Part shown: piece by piece, positions 58,601-64,000 of the stretch
How the letters are laid out: every line of letters starts with the position of its first letter
Numbering within the stretch: the first letter of the stretch is position 1
From: Chalciporus piperatus
Lineage: Eukaryota; Basidiomycota; Agaricomycetes; Boletales; Boletaceae
Reading direction: 5' to 3'
DNA: 64,000 nucleotides
Assembly (NCBI GenBank): GCA_038093975.1
Contig: JBBPTG010000041.1
Span: 114,334 to 178,333, forward strand
Notes under the pieces: model-generated
What the model saw: only the letters and a program-made list of their open reading frames with translations
Database searches by the model: none
Told to the model about the DNA's origin: nothing
Program-made: the position numbers and the translations under genes

Positions 58601-59012
58601 TTAGGGAAGGGATCATCATTTCTCGTTTCTCGTTTCTTGGCAGGGAGTCTGGGGACTTTCACAGTCTAGTGTTAGGGTTTAATCTAGTCACATCAGGTGC
58701 TTTACTTCACATCACACATCATATAACATTGAATGCGCAATACTCAAACTGATCAAAAACAAGCCAACAACTATTTTCGATATATTTCGACCAAATCAAG
58801 ACATTGTCTCACGGTTATTAGACAAAAATAGACCAATTGACAATGATCTACAACTTTGCTTATGTAAGCGGGAAGAACCGACTGCAATTCTAGTTGAAAC
58901 AAGGAAAAATGCGAAATTCACTAGCAAAGTGTAGTCAAAGTGTAGCAAAAGTGCAGCAAAACTCCGACCACTAGCAACCATTAGCAACCATTAGCTCAAG
59001 GCTAGTCATCTG
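55619..59012. repeat. AT-rich spacer built of degenerate repeats
   Basis: No gene is supported. The phrase ACTTTGCTTATGTAAGCGGGA recurs, with variants, at about 57490, 57782, 58051, 58230, 58391 and 58853. Each copy is preceded by a GACCAAATCAAGGAATT-like phrase and most are followed by CATTAGCAAAGTGTAG. A first half-copy is at 55700. A larger pair, starting AATAGCCTTGCGTTG and running through CACCGGTTAAG to GATCATCATTTCTCG, occurs at about 57000 and 58545, so about 1.5 kb is duplicated. An inverted repeat AACCGCGCAATTC...GAATTGCGCGGTT is at 55990-56027. The stretch is flanked on both sides by ATCTG next to copia LTRs. Confidence 0.7.
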
Positions 59013-59196
59013 TGTTGAACGTAGCGTACATTCTTAGTATAGAAGGTAGTTACCACGCTTGTTCTATATCACATTCGGACTCAGTCGATCTGAGTTCCAA
59101 TACAACTTGACTTGTAACAACAACGTTCGACGTTATCCAACAACCTCACTGCTAGGTAAGCACCAGAAGTAGTTCCTCATCGGAACCCTCTCAACA
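59013..59196 (+). repeat. 5' LTR of copia element 2
   Basis: 184 bp, TGTTGAACG...TCTCAACA. Base by base it reads the same as 55435-55618. Confidence 0.92.
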
Positions 59197-59485
59197 GGTT
59201 ATGAGCCCTGGGTAGCTCAGCTGTGCGCGAAAGCGCCGCTGACTACTCTGGTGTTCTTGCCTACAAGAACGTTTGGTCGCTCTGCGCGGTTTTACCGCCG
59301 GGCATCCCTCTGATGCGGTCACGCTCAGAAGGGACATGACCACAATGAGTCAGATCCCATAGGGAGACTATGTCCCCCTAGGATATGGGCTCTGAGCGTT
59401 CACGCTGACGCGGTCTCACCCGCTCCCTTTTCTCCTCTTCGATTAAAGGCAACGCTGACGCATCATCCCCGCTAGATACTCAACT

Positions 59486-62400
59486 ATGTCCTCCGCTCTC
59501 AAAGAGATCGCCCGCCTTAACGGTACCAACTACACGCGTTGGGCCGAGGAGATGCAGGATTTTATCCGCTCTCAAGGCTTGTGGCAGAAAGTAATGGTGC
59601 GCGCCATGCCCGCCGCCACTGATGTCCCGCCTGCAACCCAGGCGCAGATCGATGCTTGGTCAGACGACGACGACAAGGTTCTCGGCTCCATGCGCATGCG
59701 CCTCGAAACGCATGTCGCCAGCCAATTCCCCATCACGACATACCCCGACTCCGTTGCGCTCTGGAACGCAATCAAAACGCGGTACGACTCTACGTCGGAC
59801 GCCGCCGCTTACTCGGAGATTCAGAAGATGCTTGCCATCAACTTCCCCAAGGAAGACCATCCGGGGAAGACCTTCGCCGCTCTCAACAGCTCGTTCGCGA
59901 AGCTGAACACCCTCACGTACACGATCCCAGACAACATCCAACGGATGTTCGTGTTGGCGAAGCTCCCCGCTTACGCCGACTACGTCGTCAAGTCAGTCAA
60001 CGAGAGATCCGTCCCTACCACTGTCACCACCGCCACTCCCGCCGTCGCTGCACCCACGCTGGTGCAGATCGAACAACGCGTCGTCGCTGCCTACCAGCAG
60101 CACATCTCCCGACGTGTGCCGAAGAACGCGCAGCCTGCTCAGCAGGCAAACCAGATCTCCGCTGTCAAGCGGAAGGGGGACGACCCCAAGTTTAACCAAC
60201 AACAGGAGTCATCTGCCTCGCAGAAGCCCGACGGTGAGCAGAAGAAGAAGAAGCGCAGGGAAGGTAAACGCTCGGAGAAGGGCAAGAAGAAGCGCGACGA
60301 ACGTCGCGCCAATGCGAACGACGCTTCTGCGTCCTTCGCCTTCTCCTCTTTCTCCAACGCGCCGGTGCTCAGCCCGGCCTCCACCGTCTTCACTTCCCCC
60401 GTCGTCGACCCTCGTACCCTCGCGCACACCACCGGCGCACATCAATACGGTCCTCCCGCCTTTCCCCACACCCAGAACGCCATATCCCTCGCGGACCGGC
60501 TGGGTGTTACACCTACCATCGAGACAGTCCGTACGCTCGACCCCGTGGCTAATCGCCACATCGACTACGACGCCCCCGTCTCCCTCCCGCGCTCGCCCTT
60601 CTACAAGAAGGATGGCGCATCTATGTCCTTCCCGGTCAATGACCACAGGACGCTCCAGAACCAGCTAGGTGCGGCCTATTTCGGCCCCTCTGGTTTCTCC
60701 CGAATTCACGAGACCCCCTCCCGCTCTCTACTAGAGCGCCTGGAGGAAACGATCGAAGACGCGGAAATGGAGATCGCGTCCATCATGCCCCTTGACGAGG
60801 AGTATGAGGCGGAGGGCGAAGACACCGTCTCCTTAGGCGATGAAGCACCTGACGAGTTTATCTCGCAGTACTTCGACTTTGGGGCCGCTGACATCTGGCA
60901 AGTCCCATTCCCGCTCTTTCTCTACACAGACACTGACGTGCGGCTTTCGCCTCAGAATTTTATATTGCGTAACAATATGTCTGATGTAGTAGATAGTAAT
61001 AAATCTGCTGCTACCCCGTTCTCACTGTGTGACAACTGTAAGAAGAACGATAAGGGAAAGCAAAAGAGCGATGTGTATGATACACCAGCAGACCTATGGC
61101 TGCTAGATTCAGGAGCTTCGGCTCATTTCACAAATAATATCAACGATTTCGCCGAGTACAACGCTTTTACCAAGCCAGAGTACTCACAGACAGCGAACGG
61201 TCGTGCGCCAATTCTTGGCATCGGCACAGTTATTGTGGAGTTCAATGGTAACACCGTGCGGTTATCGCCGACCATATACATGCCCACATGTAACATTAAG
61301 CTTATTTCGATGGGCACACTGCTCAAAGATCAGTGTCTAACACTGAAAGCTGTTCCGAACGGTATCGAATTTCAAGATACCTGCATTAAAAAGACCATTC
61401 TATCGTTTCACTCACATGGTCGTGATACCATGTACTGGATCAAAGCGCCAACCGTCAAACCACATGCCAAGCCTATCAGCATGGCCGCTGTGGACTACGA
61501 CTTGCTACATCGCCGCCTCGGTCATCCCTCGCGTGACGTGCTCAAAGCCGCACGCAAACATCTCAAAGATTTCCCGGACGTTGAAATTCCGTCCAATCCT
61601 CCCATTTGTCCCGGTTGCGAACTTGGCAAACAGCCTAACAGGACGTTTCCTCATACTGAGACGCGCGCAAGCGCTCCATTTGAGTTGATTCACTCTGATC
61701 TCAAGTCATTCGAGATAGAATCGTACCATAAGTTTAAATACGCGGTCGTATTCTACGATGACTTCACGTCAATGTCCTGGCTCGCGCTTATACGCACCAA
61801 GGACCAGACCCTTAAAATGGTCAAACAATTTATTGCTTTCGTCCGCACACAGTACAACGCCAAAGTAAAGGCTTGGAAATCCGATGCCGGAGGCGAATAT
61901 ACCTCCAAGGCATTCACGGAATACATGCGCGATGAAGGCATCCGTATTCAACAGTCCGCCCCATACGCACATCAGCAGAACGGGCGTGCGGAACGCTTAA
62001 TCCGCACCTTAATGGACAAAGCACAGGCGATGCGGTTACACGCTTGCCTACCCGATTCTTACTGGGAATTCGCTTTAACGCATGCATCCCATGTGTACAA
62101 TCGTACACCAATGGCTAGGTTGAACTGGAAGACTCCTATGGAGAAACTTACAGGGGAACAATCCTCCGTCTCCCACCTAAGAGTATTCGGATGTGGTGCA
62201 TACGTGCATCTTCCCGATGAAACAAGGAAAGGGAAACTACAACCTAAGTCCCAATTAATGATTTATCTCGGTGTTGCCCCTGGTAGTGAGCGCAACTACA
62301 TTTTTATGCGCCCCAACAACTCCATGCACACGTCTGCACATGCCATCTTTGATGAGCATTTGTTTCCTAAGTGTCCCGGTGCACGCCCTCACAGGCCCGT

Positions 62401-64000
62401 AAGTCACCCACCCACTGAAACACATCGACACACCGATGATGAAAACGAGTCTTCTGACTCTGACTCCTCTGACGATCAGTCTGATGCGGCTAGACCCGCC
62501 CCTGATCCCCAGCCAGCACCAGCACGCCCGGAAACCCCACCGGCACCTGCGCCTGCACCTCCTGTCACACCGCCATCTGCTCGTCCACCAGCTGGACCAC
62601 CCGACGCCCCACCTCGCCGATCTCAACGTGAACGCCGACCCCCTACTCGTCCTGGGAACGTCTATGGCAAAGATCGTCATCCTTTACAACAGATTAAGGA
62701 CATTGAGAAGAGATCTCGATGGGAAAAGCTAATCGGACACGGCGAATCATCACGAGAACCGCAGCGTGAACAACCGATCCCAGGTTCCATGCCCGACTCT
62801 ACTCCTTCGGAAGACGAGATTGAACGCATAACCAGGGAAGGGGGAGAGGCATTGATTAACTATCTTTGCTCTCGTGCTTATATTCCGGATGAAATGAGTA
62901 ATCCCAACTATCGCGAATGGAAATTCCGTGATATACTCAAACTTCCTGCCGAGGAACAAAAACTCTGGCGACAAGCCTGCGAAACAGAGCTTCAGATGCT
63001 CAAAGATCGCAAGGTTTACGAGATTGTAGATCGACCAGCTGATCGTAAGATCATTAAAAATCGCTGGGTATTCGACGTCAAGTCTGACGGTCGTAAACGC
63101 GCTCGCCTAGTAGCCAAAGGCTTCTCACAGGTTGAAGGCGTAGACTACGAACAGATCTTCTCCCCAGTCGTACGATACGAAACGGTGCGGTGTATGCTCG
63201 CCCTTTCTACACTTGAGAACTGGTACATCACCGGTCTCGACGTACGATCTGCCTATCTATACGGCAAACTGGAAGAGGAACTCTACATGGAGTTTCCTGA
63301 GGGTTTTATGCCACCCGACAAAAAAGGCAAAGTCCTAAGACTACTACGTGCTATATACGGCCTCAAACAAGCAGGATTATCCTGGTGGCGCACGTTAGAC
63401 AAGTCTATGGCTGAACTTGGCTTCACAAGGCTCAAGACTGACGCCGGCCTGTTCATATACCGCAATGGAAATGATATCGTCATTGCGATTGTCTACGTTG
63501 ATGACGCCCTCTTCTGTGGACCTAACAAAGCTGTCGTAGACAAGCTAAAGGCCACATTCATGAAGACATGGGAATGTCGAGACCTCGGGGAACCTAAAGA
63601 GTTCCTTGGGATGAATCTTCGTCGAGAAGGCAAAAAGCTGCACATTGATCAGTGCAAATACCTCGACAAGGTGCTTGAACGCTTCGGCATGACGAATGCT
63701 AAAGCTGCACCCACTCCACTTCCTCAGGGTTATTACCCAGAGAAGAATGTTGCCCCGTTAACTTCGAATTGCGGACGCGCTTTCAAACGGTGATAGGCTC
63801 GTTACTATACTTGATGTTAGGCACACGCCCAGACATCGCCTACGCAGTTACCCAACTCGCAAGGCAATCCGCCAATCCTACTAAGGAGCACTTGGATAGG
63901 GCTCTGTACGTATGTCGATACCTTGTCGGTACTCGACAATACTCCCTTACCTTCAATGGTGCATCTGGCAATGGCATTTATGCCTGTACCGACTCTGATT
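59486..64000 (+). pseudogene. Gag-Pol of copia element 2, one late frameshift, partial
   Basis: The frame is open for 1435 codons (59486-63793). Gag is residues about 1-225, with a Lys/Arg-rich block at about 226-280 instead of a CCHC knuckle. Protease DSGA is near 541. The HHCC pre-integrase motif starts near 675, integrase D, D and E are near 735, 798 and 832, and RT begins near 1190 with YVDD near 1337. It passes the site where element 1 is shifted (63318-63330). It is itself shifted at about 63755, where GTTGCCCCGTTAAC has one C fewer than element 1, so the frame stops at 63793. The correct frame continues to the window edge (RPDIAYAVTQLARQSANPT, CTDSD). A single base separates it from an apparently complete copy, so a base-call error is possible. 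Confidence 0.92.

Larger units (their letters stand above)
59013..64000 (+). mobile_element. Ty1/copia element 2, running off the window
   Basis: 5' LTR 59013-59196 preceded by ATCTG, half-tRNA primer site at 59197-59208, leader to 59485 and a gag-pol frame almost identical to element 1. Downstream of integrase the two elements differ by only a few bases. The window ends inside RNase H (CTDSD). The 3' LTR is outside. Confidence 0.92.

Overview
The window is nuclear DNA of a filamentous basidiomycete, most likely an Agaricomycete. The evidence is dense GT-AG introns of about 46-79 nt, a class I hydrophobin, a FunK1-type fungal kinase, a basidiomycete HNH-domain protein and chromodomain Ty3/gypsy elements. 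I cannot name the genus.

Left part (1-13,265), host genes: SPC19 (DASH kinetochore complex), a class I hydrophobin, MEF1 (mitochondrial EF-G) and SEC13 (COPII/nuclear pore) are intact once spliced. They are followed by a decayed dihydroxyacetone kinase, an intact HNH-domain gene, and a second partial copy of the kinase end. A 145-bp TA-flanked MITE lies at 1326-1470.

13,266-16,643: a six-exon reading frame of unknown family, cut at its 5' end by a retrotransposon. Four of its five introns are built around the same palindrome (core TTAGTACACATGTGTACTAA), and more copies lie in its 3' flank. This is the most unusual structure in the window.

16,644-45,201, a nest of LTR elements. GyA (copy 1 at 16,644-25,167; copy 2 from 32,231) is a chromodomain Ty3/gypsy family with LTRs of about 476 bp. 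It has a Tf1-like self-priming site, an extra ORF before gag, a GGGAAAA -1 frameshift site between gag and pol, and a membrane-protein ORF before the 3' LTR. LTR-B (about 593-625 bp) is a related LTR found as solo copies and as the ends of a 4.7-kb non-autonomous element (LARD) at 37,951-42,602 (+) and 50,321-55,038 (-). Two solo LTRs sit in the shared upstream region of a divergent pair of unrecognised genes (25,260-28,107 minus; 29,484-30,836 plus). A 3.06-kb foldback element built from short word arrays splits gag of GyA copy 2. A FunK1 kinase gene is cut at its catalytic loop by an LTR.

45,202-64,000: two near-identical Ty1/copia elements separated by a 3.4-kb AT-rich repeat spacer. The first carries the inverted LARD copy in its RNase H, with target duplication TATGG. 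Each copia has one different single-base frameshift. The facing LTRs look identical and share the flank ATCTG, which suggests that spacer plus element were tandemly rearranged after insertion.

All calls come from reading the sequence; no database search was run. Exon borders were set by GT-AG sites, reading frame and remembered family motifs.
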